Positions 22,600 through 30,839 are shown, counted from the stretch's first letter. The stretch: 30,839 nucleotides of DNA from Denitrificimonas halotolerans (GCF_034259425.1 NZ_JAXIVU010000025.1:1-30839); one strand, 5' to 3'. Notes: a model not told the origin generated them from the letters alone. Numbers and translations: made by a program.

Positions 22600-22616
22600 A
22601 ACTAAGGAGTAGAACG

Positions 22617-23531
22617 ATGTATATTCAAATCTTAGGTTCAGCAGCAGGGGGTGGTTTTCCACAATGGAATTGTAACTGTCATAACTGCCGTGGGATACGT
22701 AAAGGGACTGTGCGAGCAACGGCGCGAACACAATCATCGATTGCGCTGAGTGATGATGGGGTGAATTGGATTCTATGTAATGCGTCGCCAGATATTCGTA
22801 GTCAGTTAGAGGCTTTTCCAGCTTTGCAACCGGCGCGTGAAGCACGGGATACAGCAATTTCAGGCATCATTTTACTCGATAGTCAAATCGATCATGTCAC
22901 TGGTTTATTAACTTTGCGCGAAGGTTGCCCCCATGATGTTTGGTGCACGAATATGGTACACCAAGATCTGATTTCAGGTTTCCCAGTTTTTAATATGTTG
23001 GCGCATTGGAATGGTGGATTGAATCATCATTTAATTGAGCTAGATGGACAGCCCTTTAGTGTTCCTGCTTGTCCAAGCTTAAGTATGACTGCTGTGCCTT
23101 TACGTAGTAATGCCCCACCATACTCCCCACGTCGTGATGACCCGCATCCGGGTAATAATATTGGTTTGCTGATTGAAGACACGCGTAACGGTAAAAAATT
23201 GTTCTATGCACCAGGGCTGGGGTTAATGGATACGGAACTAGAAAAAGCGATGCGTAGTGCTGATTGTTTGTTGGTTGATGGCACTGTATGGCGAGACGAT
23301 GAAATGCAAGTGTGCGGTGTAGGTAGCAAGCTCGGCAGTGAGATGGGACATCTTGCCCAAACTGGTTCTGGCGGTATGTTGGAGGTATTAGCGCAATACC
23401 CCGATGCTCGCCGTGTTTTAATCCATATTAATAATACCAATCCGATCCTGAATGAGGACTCTGCTGAGCGCGCGCAGGTTGAAGCCGCCGGCGTGGAAGT
23501 AGCTTATGACGGCATGAGTATAGAGCTTTAG
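22617..23531 (+). CDS. pqqB: PqqB, metallo-hydrolase-fold PQQ biosynthesis protein
   Basis: This is a cytoplasmic PQQ biosynthesis enzyme of the metallo-beta-lactamase fold. It is thought to be the non-heme iron oxygenase that hydroxylates the Glu-Tyr intermediate. It has 304 residues, the family length. The N-terminus is the hallmark MYIQILGSAAGGGFPQWNCN, then CHNCRG, a zinc-binding Cys cluster (CxCxxC). The modified metal motif LDSQIDHVTGL near residue 90 replaces the classic HxHxDH, and HPGNNIGLLIED and GHLAQTGSGG follow. I chose ATG 22617 with AAGGAG 7 bases upstream; an in-frame start at 22590 lies in the hairpin. pqqC begins 9 bases after its stop. Confidence 0.96.
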   Translation: MYIQILGSAAGGGFPQWNCNCHNCRGIRKGTVRATARTQSSIALSDDGVNWILCNASPDIRSQLEAFPALQPAREARDTAISGIILLDSQIDHVTGLLTLREGCPHDVWCTNMVHQDLISGFPVFNMLAHWNGGLNHHLIELDGQPFSVPACPSLSMTAVPLRSNAPPYSPRRDDPHPGNNIGLLIEDTRNGKKLFYAPGLGLMDTELEKAMRSADCLLVDGTVWRDDEMQVCGVGSKLGSEMGHLAQTGSGGMLEVLAQYPDARRVLIHINNTNPILNEDSAERAQVEAAGVEVAYDGMSIEL

Positions 23532-23540
23532 GAGTCTGTT

Positions 23541-24293
23541 ATGAGTCAAACAGCAATGACCCCAGAGCAGTTTGAGCAGGCGTTACGTGCTAAGGGGGAG
23601 TATTATCATATTCATCACCCCTATCATGTTGCTATGCACACTGGACAAGCAACCCGTGAGCAAATTCAAGGGTGGGTAGCGAATCGCTTTTATTACCAAA
23701 TTAGCATTCCAGTCAAAGATGCCGCCATTATGGCGAACTGTCCTGACCGTAAGATTCGACGGGAGTGGGTTCAGCGTGTTTTAGATCACGATGGGGCACC
23801 GGGCGAAGATGGGGGTATTGAAGCTTGGTTGCGTTTGGCTGAGTCGGTGGGTTTAGCGCGTGAGCAAGTGTTATCTGGTGAGTTAGTATTGCCTGGCGTA
23901 CGATTTGCTGTTGATGCCTATGTTAATTTTGCCCGTCGTGCGAGTTGGCAGGAGGCAGCTAGCAGCTCTTTAACTGAACTTTTTGCACCTCATATTCATC
24001 AGTCACGTTTGGATGCTTGGCCTCAGCATTATCCATGGATTGATGAGCGCGGTTATGAATACTTTAGAAAACGTCTCAGTGAAGCGCGCCGCGATGTTGA
24101 GCACGGCTTACAGATCACTTTACAGCATTACACCACTTGGGCTGCGCAGCAGCGCATGCTAGAGATTTTGCAATTTAAACTGGATGTGCTTTGGAGCATA
24201 TTGGATGCTATGAGTATGGCGTATGAATTGAAACGGCCACCCTATCATAGCGTGACTGATCAGCGAGTTTGGCATAAGGGGTTAGGTTTATGA
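23541..24293 (+). CDS. pqqC: PqqC, pyrroloquinoline-quinone synthase
   Basis: This cofactor-less oxidase carries out the last step, ring closure and eight-electron oxidation of AHQQ to PQQ with oxygen. It has 250 residues, the expected size for this seven-helix TenA/heme-oxygenase-like fold. Family segments are all present: KGEYYHIHHPYHVAMHTGQA near the start, WVANRFYYQISIPVKDAAIM, RVLDHDG, FARRASWQEAASSSLTELFA, and EYFRKRLSEARRDVEHGL in the C-terminal half. TAGGAG lies 7 bases before the ATG. The gene overlaps pqqD by 4 bases (ATGA), suggesting coupled translation. Confidence 0.97.
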   Translation: MSQTAMTPEQFEQALRAKGEYYHIHHPYHVAMHTGQATREQIQGWVANRFYYQISIPVKDAAIMANCPDRKIRREWVQRVLDHDGAPGEDGGIEAWLRLAESVGLAREQVLSGELVLPGVRFAVDAYVNFARRASWQEAASSSLTELFAPHIHQSRLDAWPQHYPWIDERGYEYFRKRLSEARRDVEHGLQITLQHYTTWAAQQRMLEILQFKLDVLWSILDAMSMAYELKRPPYHSVTDQRVWHKGLGL

Positions 24294-24568
24294 GTGTGAT
24301 TGATCTTGAAGACTGCCCACGTTTACGCCGCGGTTACCGCTTCCAATGGGAGCCAGCGCAGGGCTGTCATGTACTGTTATATCCTGAGGGTATGGTTCAG
24401 CTGAATGACAGTGCAGCACATATTTTAAAGTTGGTGGACGGCAACCACAGTATTGGACAAATTATTGCGCAATTGCAGGTGCAGTTTCCGAGTGCAGCAG
24501 ACTTAAGTGATGATGTTTTAATCTTTATGGAGACCGCTTATGCACGCTTCTGGCTTGAATCCTGTTAG
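24290..24568 (+). CDS. pqqD: PqqD, PqqA-binding chaperone
   Basis: This small winged-helix RiPP recognition protein (92 residues) binds PqqA and presents it to PqqE. Conserved segments are PRLRRGYRFQWEPAQGCHVL, LYPEGMVQLNDSAAHILKLV, DGNHSIGQIIAQL and the terminal ARFWLES. This is a complete stand-alone PqqD, not fused to PqqC or PqqE as in some bacteria. Its start overlaps the pqqC stop (ATGA), and its 3' end overlaps pqqE by 29 bases. Confidence 0.96.
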   Translation: MSVIDLEDCPRLRRGYRFQWEPAQGCHVLLYPEGMVQLNDSAAHILKLVDGNHSIGQIIAQLQVQFPSAADLSDDVLIFMETAYARFWLESC

Positions 24569-25691
24569 CAGAGATCAGCCCAGCCCGCCCTTATGGTTGT
24601 TGGCAGAGCTGACTTACCGCTGTCCTCTACAGTGTCCATATTGTTCAAATCCAGTGGATTTTGCTCGCAGTAGTGAGGAGTTGAGCACTGCTCAGTGGAT
24701 TGATGTATTTAAGCAGGCCCGTGCTTTGGGTGCAGCACAGTTAGGGTTTTCGGGTGGGGAGCCTTTAGTGCGACAGGATTTGACCGAATTGGTCCAAGCT
24801 GCTTGTGACTTAGGTTTTTATACGAACCTCATTACCTCCGGTGTTGGGTTGACTAAAATGCGTGTTGCTGAGCTCAGTGAGGCGGGACTGGATCACATTC
24901 AAATCAGTTTTCAAGCCGCTGATGAAACGGTTAACAACATGTTGGCTGGCTCTAGAAAAGCATTTGCGCAAAAGCTTGCCATGGCGCGAGCAGTGAAAGC
25001 ACATGGGTATCCCATGGTGCTGAATTTTGTAACCCATCGGCATAATATTGATCAAATTGATCATATTATTGAGTTGTGTATTGAATTGGATGCAGACTTT
25101 GTTGAGTTGGCAACCTGTCAGTTTTATGGTTGGGCAAAACTGAATCGTGCTGCTTTGTTGCCTACTCGTGAACAGCTCACCCGTGCAGAAGCTGTGACTC
25201 AACATTGGCGGCAAAAACTCGCTGCACAAAATCACCCATGTAAATTGATCTTTGTCACCCCAGATTATTATGAGGAGCGTCCTAAGGCTTGCATGAATGG
25301 TTGGGGCAGTTTGTTTTTAGACATCACGCCTGATGGAACGGCTTTGCCTTGTCATAGTGCGCGCCAATTACCCATTGATTTTCCTAATGTTAAAACCCAC
25401 AGCCTACAGTATATTTGGCAGGAGTCTTTTGGTTTTAATAAATATCGTGGCTTTGCTTGGATGCCTGAACCTTGCCGTTCTTGTGCTGAAAAAGAGCAAG
25501 ATTTTGGGGGCTGTCGTTGTCAGGCCTATATGCTCACCGGCAATGCTGATAATGCTGACCCTGTGTGCAGTAAATCTAAGCATCATGAGGTTATTTTGGC
25601 TGCGCGTGAAACAGCGCAACAGGCGCCACTAGGTTTGGATAATATGGTTTTTCGTAATGAGAAAATGTCCAATATTATTATAAAGGGGTGA
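24540..25691 (+). CDS. pqqE: PqqE, radical SAM Glu-Tyr crosslinking enzyme
   Basis: This radical SAM/SPASM enzyme makes the carbon-carbon bond between Glu and Tyr of PqqA, the first committed step of PQQ synthesis. It has 383 residues. The radical SAM cluster is C28-x3-C32-x2-C35 (ELTYRCPLQCPYCSNP), followed by the GGEP motif (GFSGGEPLVRQDL). The C-terminal SPASM region carries the auxiliary-cluster cysteines (KACMNGWG, LPCHSARQ, EPCRSCAEKEQDFGGCRCQA, DPVCSKS). I take ATG 24540, which overlaps pqqD by 29 bases with GGAGA upstream; the next Met is far into the domain. The stop TGA lies inside the ribosome binding region of pqqH. Confidence 0.97.
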   Translation: MHASGLNPVSRDQPSPPLWLLAELTYRCPLQCPYCSNPVDFARSSEELSTAQWIDVFKQARALGAAQLGFSGGEPLVRQDLTELVQAACDLGFYTNLITSGVGLTKMRVAELSEAGLDHIQISFQAADETVNNMLAGSRKAFAQKLAMARAVKAHGYPMVLNFVTHRHNIDQIDHIIELCIELDADFVELATCQFYGWAKLNRAALLPTREQLTRAEAVTQHWRQKLAAQNHPCKLIFVTPDYYEERPKACMNGWGSLFLDITPDGTALPCHSARQLPIDFPNVKTHSLQYIWQESFGFNKYRGFAWMPEPCRSCAEKEQDFGGCRCQAYMLTGNADNADPVCSKSKHHEVILAARETAQQAPLGLDNMVFRNEKMSNIIIKG

Positions 25692-25697
25692 TGCTGT

Positions 25698-27608
25698 ATG
25701 CCGTGTAAGGAGACCGTTGCTGCTGGTTTTTGGCCCAGCGCTTGGAGTGCGGAGCAGGCCGCAGTGGCAAGTTGTGAAATCAACGAGCTTAAGGTCGCCG
25801 AACAAGGGGTGTTCTGGACGGTTTTTGATCCGCAAACGGCTTTGACGCGCGTGTTTCGCTACCAGCCTGAGCTGCAGTTTAGCGCGTGTTTTACCCCAGA
25901 AGGTTTTTCTGTACGCAGCCGCGTGTATGAATATGGTGGTGGAGCATTTTGCTTAACCGAGCAAGGCGTGGTGTTTACTAATGAAGTCGATCAGCAGTTG
26001 TATTTGCAGACTTGGCAAGGGACTCCGCAGGCCTTAACAGCGCGAGACCTTTGTCGCTATGCTGATATGCAATACGATCCTCTGACTCATACAGTATTAG
26101 CTGTGGAAGAAGAGCATTGCGAACAAGGCGTGTTGCATCGTTTGGTCAGAGTATCATTAGCTTTAACACCGATGCAGGAGTTGGCAGAGCCACAGGTGGT
26201 GGCGCAAGGTAGTGACTTTTATGCAGCGCCACGTTTGAGTCCTGACGGACAGCGCTTGCTATGGATTGAATGGCAGCGCCCAGATCAACCTTGGACGCAA
26301 ACTCAACTGTTTTGTGCTCAACGTCAAGAGGATGGCGGTTGGGGAGCTTTTGAGTGTGTAGCAGGGGCGCAAGGCAATGCAGCTATACAGCAGCCGTTAT
26401 TTGACCAAGAGCAGCGCATTGTTGCGTTAAACGATGAGGCTGGTTATTGGCAGCCATGGCGTGAACAAGTCAGTACTGGTTTGGTCCGGTTGAAAGGTAT
26501 TGAGGCTGATTACGCAGGAGCTCCGTGGCAGTTAGGTGGTTGTAATTATGTGCCGCTCGAGGGGGATCTGTATTTAATCAGTTGGTTTTCTGATGGTGTT
26601 GGCAGAATGGCTTTGTACTGTTTTGCACGGCAGAAAATCTTACATGAATTAGCCACTGAGTTCACTCGCTCACGACATTTAGCTGTTGATGCTGATTGCT
26701 TTTATTGTATTGCGGGCCATTCTAGTCAAGGCAGTGCAGTACTTGCTATTGATCGCCGCACCTTACAGCAGCGTGTATTGACTCAAATACCTTTGGGTTT
26801 ACCTAAAGAACATGTTTCCATACCGCAAGGTGTGTATTTTTACACTGCTAAACAGGCGAAGGTGCATAGTTTCTTTTATCCAGCGCATAACATCGCACAG
26901 AGCTTGGCAGAGCAAGAGCGACCACCTCTTGTGGTGTTTTTACATGGTGGACCAACTTCGGCATGTTATCCCGTTTTTGATTCGCGTATTCAGTATTGGA
27001 CGCAACGTGGTTTTGCTGTTGCGGATTTAAATTACCGTGGTAGTACAGGTTTTGGGCGTCAATATCGGCAGTGTTTGCAGCAGCAATGGGGCGTATTAGA
27101 GATTGAAGACATTTGTGCACTAGTGCAGCACTTGATTGTCACTGAGCGTGTGCATCCTCAGCACATTTTTATCCGTGGGGCTAGTGCAGGTGGGTACAGT
27201 GCACTTTTAGCTGTTGCTAACACTGATTATTTTGCTGGTGCAGCAAGCTTATACGGTGTGAGCGATCCTGCGGCATTAAATAAGGTAACGCATAAGTTTG
27301 AGGGCGACTATTTAGATTGGTTGTTGGGTGCTGCACAGGTGTGTTCTTCACGTATCCCGGTACGTTTGGCGCAGCATATACAAACTCCTGTTATTTTTTT
27401 TCAGGGAGGGCGAGATGTGGTTGTAGTACAGGAACAAACTGCAATGATGGTGCAGGTTTTAACCGATCAAAACGTCGATGTTGAGTACCACTTGTATCCT
27501 GAGGAAGGCCATGGTTTCCGAAAAGCACAACACTTGGCGGAGGTGTTGAAATTAGAGTTGGCATTTTATCAGCGCATTTTACTTTCACTTAAAGCTTCGA
27601 CTGTCTGA
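25698..27608 (+). CDS. pqqH: PqqH, S9 prolyl-oligopeptidase-family protein
   Basis: This is a cytoplasmic serine peptidase of 636 residues at the end of the pqq operon, called PqqH (or PqqM) in pseudomonads. An N-terminal beta-propeller (residues ~30-390; VYEYGGGAFCL, LSPDGQRLLWIEW) is followed by an alpha/beta-hydrolase domain. The triad is intact: S496 in RGASAGGYS, D573 in GGRDVVVV and H605 in EEGHGF; the oxyanion motif HGGPTS precedes it. There is no signal peptide. Its role in PQQ production is not settled; a contribution to cutting PqqA, alongside PqqF, is possible. AAGGGG overlaps the pqqE stop and ATG 25698 follows 6 bases after it, so it belongs to the pqq operon. Confidence 0.9.
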   Translation: MPCKETVAAGFWPSAWSAEQAAVASCEINELKVAEQGVFWTVFDPQTALTRVFRYQPELQFSACFTPEGFSVRSRVYEYGGGAFCLTEQGVVFTNEVDQQLYLQTWQGTPQALTARDLCRYADMQYDPLTHTVLAVEEEHCEQGVLHRLVRVSLALTPMQELAEPQVVAQGSDFYAAPRLSPDGQRLLWIEWQRPDQPWTQTQLFCAQRQEDGGWGAFECVAGAQGNAAIQQPLFDQEQRIVALNDEAGYWQPWREQVSTGLVRLKGIEADYAGAPWQLGGCNYVPLEGDLYLISWFSDGVGRMALYCFARQKILHELATEFTRSRHLAVDADCFYCIAGHSSQGSAVLAIDRRTLQQRVLTQIPLGLPKEHVSIPQGVYFYTAKQAKVHSFFYPAHNIAQSLAEQERPPLVVFLHGGPTSACYPVFDSRIQYWTQRGFAVADLNYRGSTGFGRQYRQCLQQQWGVLEIEDICALVQHLIVTERVHPQHIFIRGASAGGYSALLAVANTDYFAGAASLYGVSDPAALNKVTHKFEGDYLDWLLGAAQVCSSRIPVRLAQHIQTPVIFFQGGRDVVVVQEQTAMMVQVLTDQNVDVEYHLYPEEGHGFRKAQHLAEVLKLELAFYQRILLSLKASTV

Positions 27609-27809
27609 CAGCTGTTCAACGCCTGTGCTATACCCTTGGCTAATATTTACAGGATACTCATTGGAGTAAGCTGATCAACATGTAAACTGCATCACATAAT
27701 AGATGCCAAGATCTGATGCTTAACAGAGCTGTGCAGGCTGAGGTTGCGTTGTGTGCCGGACGTGAGCAATAACGGCCTGGGTCAACCTTTCATAATAAGA
27801 AGAGTGAAT
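27609..27809. promoter_or_regulatory. pqqH-ercA intergenic region
   Basis: About 200 bases without a gene; they are expected to hold the ercA promoter. I found no convincing terminator after pqqH and no copy of the shared motif. An open frame from 27744 adds 22 residues to ErcA, but they are not family-like. Confidence 0.4.
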
Positions 27810-28973
27810 ATGAGCCGATCGATTACCGAGTTGCGCAAGTTTGTATCCCCTGAAATTGTCTTTGGAGTGGGTAGCCGTCATCGTGCAGGGCATTTTGTGA
27901 GCACCTTTGGTGCAACTAAGGTGCTGATTGTCTCAGACCTAGGCGTACAAGAAGCTGGCTGGGTTGCTGATATTGAAGTGAGCTTGCAAGAGCAAGGTAT
28001 TGAATACCATGTGTTTACTGAAGTTTCACCGAATCCACGAGTGGAAGAGGTGATGCAGGGTGCACATACCTATCAGTTACATGGTTGCACAGCGATTGTC
28101 GCCATTGGTGGCGGTAGTCCTATGGATTGTGCTAAAGCTATTGGTATCGTTGTGGCGCATGGTCGCAGTATTTTAGATTTTGAAGGGGTGGATACGATTC
28201 GTTTGCCCAGTCCACCGCTAGTTTTGATACCGACCACAGCAGGTACTTCAGCAGATGTGTCACAGTTTGTAATTATTTCCAATCCGCAAGAGCGAATGAA
28301 GTTTTCGATTGTGAGTAAAGCTGTAGTGCCTGATGTAGCCTTAATTGACCCTGAAACCACAGTCACTATGGATTCATTTCTAGCTGCATGCACGGGCATT
28401 GACGCTTTAGTACATGCTATTGAAGCCTTTGTTTCTGTGGGTAGTGGTCCCTTAACAGACACACATGCTTTAGAGGCCATGCGTTTGATCAGTGGTAATC
28501 TTGTGGACATGATTAAGAATCCGCAAGATATAGCTTTGCGTGAGCAAATCATGCTAGGCAGTATGCAGGCGGGATTGGCTTTTTCGAATGCGATCTTAGG
28601 GGCGGTGCATGCGATGTCGCATAGCTTGGGTGGTTATTTGGATTTACCTCATGGTCAGTGTAATGCAGCTTTAATTGAGCATGTGGTAGCGTTCAATTAT
28701 AACTCGGCGCCGGAGCGGTTTAAGGTGATTGCACAAACACTAGGTATTGATTGCCGAGGCCTCACCAGTGCGCAAGTGCAGGTGCGTCTAGTGAATCATT
28801 TAATTGATTTTAAATGCGCCGTGGGCTTTCATAGCAGCCTTGGAGAATACGGGGTAAGCAGCTCTGATATTCCATTTTTATCTCGTCATGCCATGACTGA
28901 TCCTTGTATTTTAACCAACCCTAGAAGTTCCAATCAGCGTGACATGGAAGTGGTATATGCCGAAGCCCTCTGA
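27810..28973 (+). CDS. ercA: ErcA, iron-containing alcohol dehydrogenase
   Basis: This is a group III (iron-dependent) alcohol dehydrogenase of 387 residues. NAD-binding segments are AIGGGSPMDCAKAIG and the TTAGTSADVS motif. Metal ligands fall in the conserved IDPETTV to DALVHAIEAFVS region and in HAMSHSLGGYLDLPHGQCNA (the two His residues of the second half). In P. aeruginosa ErcA is needed for normal ethanol-oxidation regulation, apparently acting with ErcS rather than as a main catabolic enzyme; it may report cytoplasmic alcohol or aldehyde. I chose ATG 27810 (MSRSITELRKFV) with AGAAGAG upstream. It overlaps ercS by 17 bases, supporting joint expression. Confidence 0.92.
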   Translation: MSRSITELRKFVSPEIVFGVGSRHRAGHFVSTFGATKVLIVSDLGVQEAGWVADIEVSLQEQGIEYHVFTEVSPNPRVEEVMQGAHTYQLHGCTAIVAIGGGSPMDCAKAIGIVVAHGRSILDFEGVDTIRLPSPPLVLIPTTAGTSADVSQFVIISNPQERMKFSIVSKAVVPDVALIDPETTVTMDSFLAACTGIDALVHAIEAFVSVGSGPLTDTHALEAMRLISGNLVDMIKNPQDIALREQIMLGSMQAGLAFSNAILGAVHAMSHSLGGYLDLPHGQCNAALIEHVVAFNYNSAPERFKVIAQTLGIDCRGLTSAQVQVRLVNHLIDFKCAVGFHSSLGEYGVSSSDIPFLSRHAMTDPCILTNPRSSNQRDMEVVYAEAL

Positions 28974-30693
28974 CAATACCTTAGCTGGCTTACTAGGGCT
29001 TAGTGAGCAATCATCACGTAAAAGTCATTATCGTGAGTTGTTACAGCAGTTGGAAGAGGTGGAGCGTGAGCGAAATCGCTATAAATGGCTTTTTGAACAT
29101 GCCACTTATGGGATTTTTCAGGCGCAAGTCAATGGTGGTATACGCAGGGTTAACCCAGCACTGGCTAGTATGCTGGGGTATTCCAACGTTTCTGAGATGC
29201 TAATGAGTATAGGTGTAGATACTCAAAGCCTATTTGAGGGTGGTATCAGGGAGGTGCAAAATATTCGAGTGCAAGTGCTGCAACAACATATTATTCGGGG
29301 CTATGAAACCCGTTTACTGTGTAAAAATGGTAAGCCTCTCGATGTGTTAATTAATGTGTTGCTAAAGGACGATGAGCCAGGAGTTTTGGAAGGTTTTGTT
29401 GCAGATATTTCTGAGCGCAAAAAAAGTCAGCAGCGCTTAGAAAAATTAAATCAAGATTTAGAGCGTCGCGTGGTTGAACGTACTCGCGAACTGCAATTAA
29501 GCAATGAAGACTTGCAGCGAGAAATCATCCGTCGGGAGCAAGTGAAGCAGGCCCTGCGGGAAGCAAAAGAGGCCGCTGAAGCTGCGAATCGCAGTAAAGA
29601 TAAATACTTGGCTGCTGCCAGCCATGATTTGTTGCAACCTTTAAATGCGGCGCGTTTATTAATTTCAACGTTAAGGGAACGAGCATTACCAGTACCGGAG
29701 CAACATTTGCTTGAGCGAGCTCATATGGCCTTGGAAGGTGCTGAGGATTTATTAGCAGATTTGCTGGATATTGCTCGTTTAGACCAAGCGGCAGTGACAC
29801 CTTCTTTATCTATTTGTTCTATTTATGAAATGTTTAGTGCGCTTGCTTCAGAGTTTGAGCAGATTGCAGTGGCGGAAGGGTTGCGCTTGAGTTTTTTTCC
29901 TACAGGGCTTTACGCTTATACGGATTGCCATTTGTTGACGCGTATCGTGCGTAATTTGTTAAGTAATGCGTGTCGTTATACGGAGGCGGGGCGCATTTTT
30001 TTAGGTGCACGTCGGCGTGGAGCTAAAGTGCGTATTGAAGTCTGGGACACAGGGCCGGGTATCGCTGTCGAACAGCAAAAAGCAATTTTCCAAGAGTTTA
30101 ACCAAGTTGAGAGGAATCACAACAGTGGGCGCAAGGGGGTGGGTTTAGGCTTAGCTATTGTGGAACGGATTGCTACTGTTTTGAACGCGCGTGTTGAGTT
30201 GCGTTCAACCGTGGGGTGCGGCTCTTGCTTCAGTATCGAAGTCCCTTTAAGTCAGCAGCTGAGTAATCAGGATCCACTGCTAGCTAAGAGCCCTGTGGCG
30301 GTGGCGCAAAGCTTTCATGGGCAGCGAGTGTTAGTGATCGACAATGAGCCAGATATTTTACACAGTATGGCAGCTCTATTGCTTCAGTGGGGTTGTGAGG
30401 TGTTAGTTGCTATGGATTGCAGTGCGGCAATGGATGTATTAGCAGGACAATCACCGGATTTAATCATTGTTGATTTACACTTGGATCATGGAGTTACTGG
30501 GCTGGCAGTTGCGGCGCAGCTGCGGGCACGTTTCATGGTGGAAATACCTACAATACTTATCACTGCAGATTATACGGATGAAGAGCAAGCTTTGCGCAAA
30601 CAGCTTGGCATTCCTTTACTCACTAAACCAGTACGGCCAGGTAAGTTGCGGGCAATAATGGCACATCAGCTGAAACCTGAGCGTGCTCAGTAG
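28957..30693 (+). CDS. ercS: ErcS, cytoplasmic PAS hybrid sensor kinase
   Basis: This is a soluble hybrid histidine kinase of 578 residues with no membrane helix. The order is: coiled coil (~20-38), one PAS domain (~40-155, YKWLFEHATYGIFQAQ), second coil (~160-215), HisKA with H223 (YLAAASHDLLQPLNAARLL), HATPase_c (NLLSNACRY, WDTGPGI, GVGLGLAIVERI), and a C-terminal receiver with D506 (LIIVDLHLD) and the Lys of LLTKPVRP. It is placed after ercA as in P. aeruginosa, where it belongs to the ethanol-oxidation hierarchy. The start is ATG 28957 with GGAAG upstream; the in-frame ATG at 28939 is an alternative. The kinase and receiver core is strikingly like that of NahK in this window, whereas the sensory part differs. 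Confidence 0.9.
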   Translation: MPKPSDNTLAGLLGLSEQSSRKSHYRELLQQLEEVERERNRYKWLFEHATYGIFQAQVNGGIRRVNPALASMLGYSNVSEMLMSIGVDTQSLFEGGIREVQNIRVQVLQQHIIRGYETRLLCKNGKPLDVLINVLLKDDEPGVLEGFVADISERKKSQQRLEKLNQDLERRVVERTRELQLSNEDLQREIIRREQVKQALREAKEAAEAANRSKDKYLAAASHDLLQPLNAARLLISTLRERALPVPEQHLLERAHMALEGAEDLLADLLDIARLDQAAVTPSLSICSIYEMFSALASEFEQIAVAEGLRLSFFPTGLYAYTDCHLLTRIVRNLLSNACRYTEAGRIFLGARRRGAKVRIEVWDTGPGIAVEQQKAIFQEFNQVERNHNSGRKGVGLGLAIVERIATVLNARVELRSTVGCGSCFSIEVPLSQQLSNQDPLLAKSPVAVAQSFHGQRVLVIDNEPDILHSMAALLLQWGCEVLVAMDCSAAMDVLAGQSPDLIIVDLHLDHGVTGLAVAAQLRARFMVEIPTILITADYTDEEQALRKQLGIPLLTKPVRPGKLRAIMAHQLKPERAQ

Positions 30694-30712
30694 CGCTTAA
30701 TCAGCAGGCTGA

Positions 30713-30839
30713 TGGAGTGAACCCCTAAAGTTGGACTAAACTTTCAACTGGAAGGGTTCACAATGAAAAGACCGAAACACACCAAAGCTTTTAAAATAAA
30801 CGCGGTACGAAAATACCTTAAAGGGCATTTAAGTAGTGC
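30713..30839 (+). mobile_element. Left end of a second IS3-family insertion sequence (partial)
   Basis: Immediately after ercS comes TGGAGTGAACCCCTAAAG then TTGGAC, which resembles the terminal inverted repeat of IS150-type IS3 elements, followed by the first codons of OrfA. The exact outer base is uncertain (30713 or 30718). The element continues beyond the window, and its IR does not look like the right end seen at 120-145, so the two edge elements are probably different. Confidence 0.65.
30763..30839 (+). CDS. IS3-family OrfA, N-terminal end only (partial)
   Basis: From ATG 30763, 25 complete codons are visible: MKRPKHTKAFKINAVRKYLK then GHLSS. The basic start and F-K-x-x-A-V-R-x-Y-L pattern are typical of the first helix of IS3-family OrfA helix-turn-helix proteins (IS150 group). 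AAGGG lies upstream. The rest is outside the window. Confidence 0.72.
   Translation, partial: MKRPKHTKAFKINAVRKYLKGHLSS

Noticed and set aside
24810..25235. 141-codon minus-strand frame inside pqqE
   Set aside because: Antisense to the radical SAM domain, low-complexity composition, no recognisable domain.
28073..28552. 159-codon minus-strand frame inside ercA
   Set aside because: It is fully antisense to a well-conserved gene, has no family resemblance and no ribosome binding site; a shadow of ercA codon use.

Overview
The window is a nearly complete PQQ-dependent ethanol-oxidation locus from a gammaproteobacterium that looks like a low-GC relative of Pseudomonas (inference from gene content, order and moderate base composition). 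Gene content and order closely follow the Pseudomonas aeruginosa exa/pqq/erc region as I remember it: nosP-nahK, erbR, eraSR, exaA/exaB, exaC, pqqABCDE-H, ercA-ercS. The cluster lies between two incomplete IS3-family elements, one at each edge of the window.

Left part (1-3555): the last 36 codons of an IS3-type transposase run into a 5'-truncated membrane diguanylate cyclase. Convergent to it is a periplasmic endonuclease I gene. Then come a 49-residue lmo0937-type membrane peptide and a decayed CsbD-like stress gene in which a Trp codon reads as an amber stop.

Central part (3556-14454): pqqF (M16 peptidase) with its terminator; an outer-membrane porin; the FIST protein NosP with its hybrid kinase NahK; then, on the minus strand, a PQQ-associated CXXCW rhodanese-like protein with the response regulator ErbR; then the soluble two-component pair EraS/EraR on the plus strand.

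Ethanol oxidation block (14467-22135): a periplasmic pentapeptide-repeat protein and the quinoprotein ethanol dehydrogenase ExaA on the minus strand. Divergent from exaA are cytochrome c550 (exaB), a SoxYZ-like carrier and a metallo-beta-lactamase-fold hydrolase. A multiply frameshifted IS200/IS605-type tnpB remnant follows, then the NAD aldehyde dehydrogenase gene exaC. Ethanol is oxidised in the periplasm by ExaA, electrons leave through ExaB, and acetaldehyde is oxidised by ExaC.

Cofactor and regulation block (22475-30693): pqqA (23-residue precursor peptide), a pqqA/pqqB intergenic hairpin, pqqB, pqqC, pqqD, pqqE with very short or overlapping junctions, then pqqH (S9 peptidase). Next come ercA (iron-type alcohol dehydrogenase) and ercS (soluble PAS hybrid kinase). 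The window ends in the left end and first codons of a second IS3-family element.

The most interesting non-coding signal is a 13-bp motif, CTAAAGYASTGTT-like, which recurs upstream of pqqF, pqqA, exaB and in the erbR/eraS divergent region, with a weaker copy upstream of the porin. It is a candidate operator for one of the locus regulators. I saw no CRISPR array, tRNA or rRNA.
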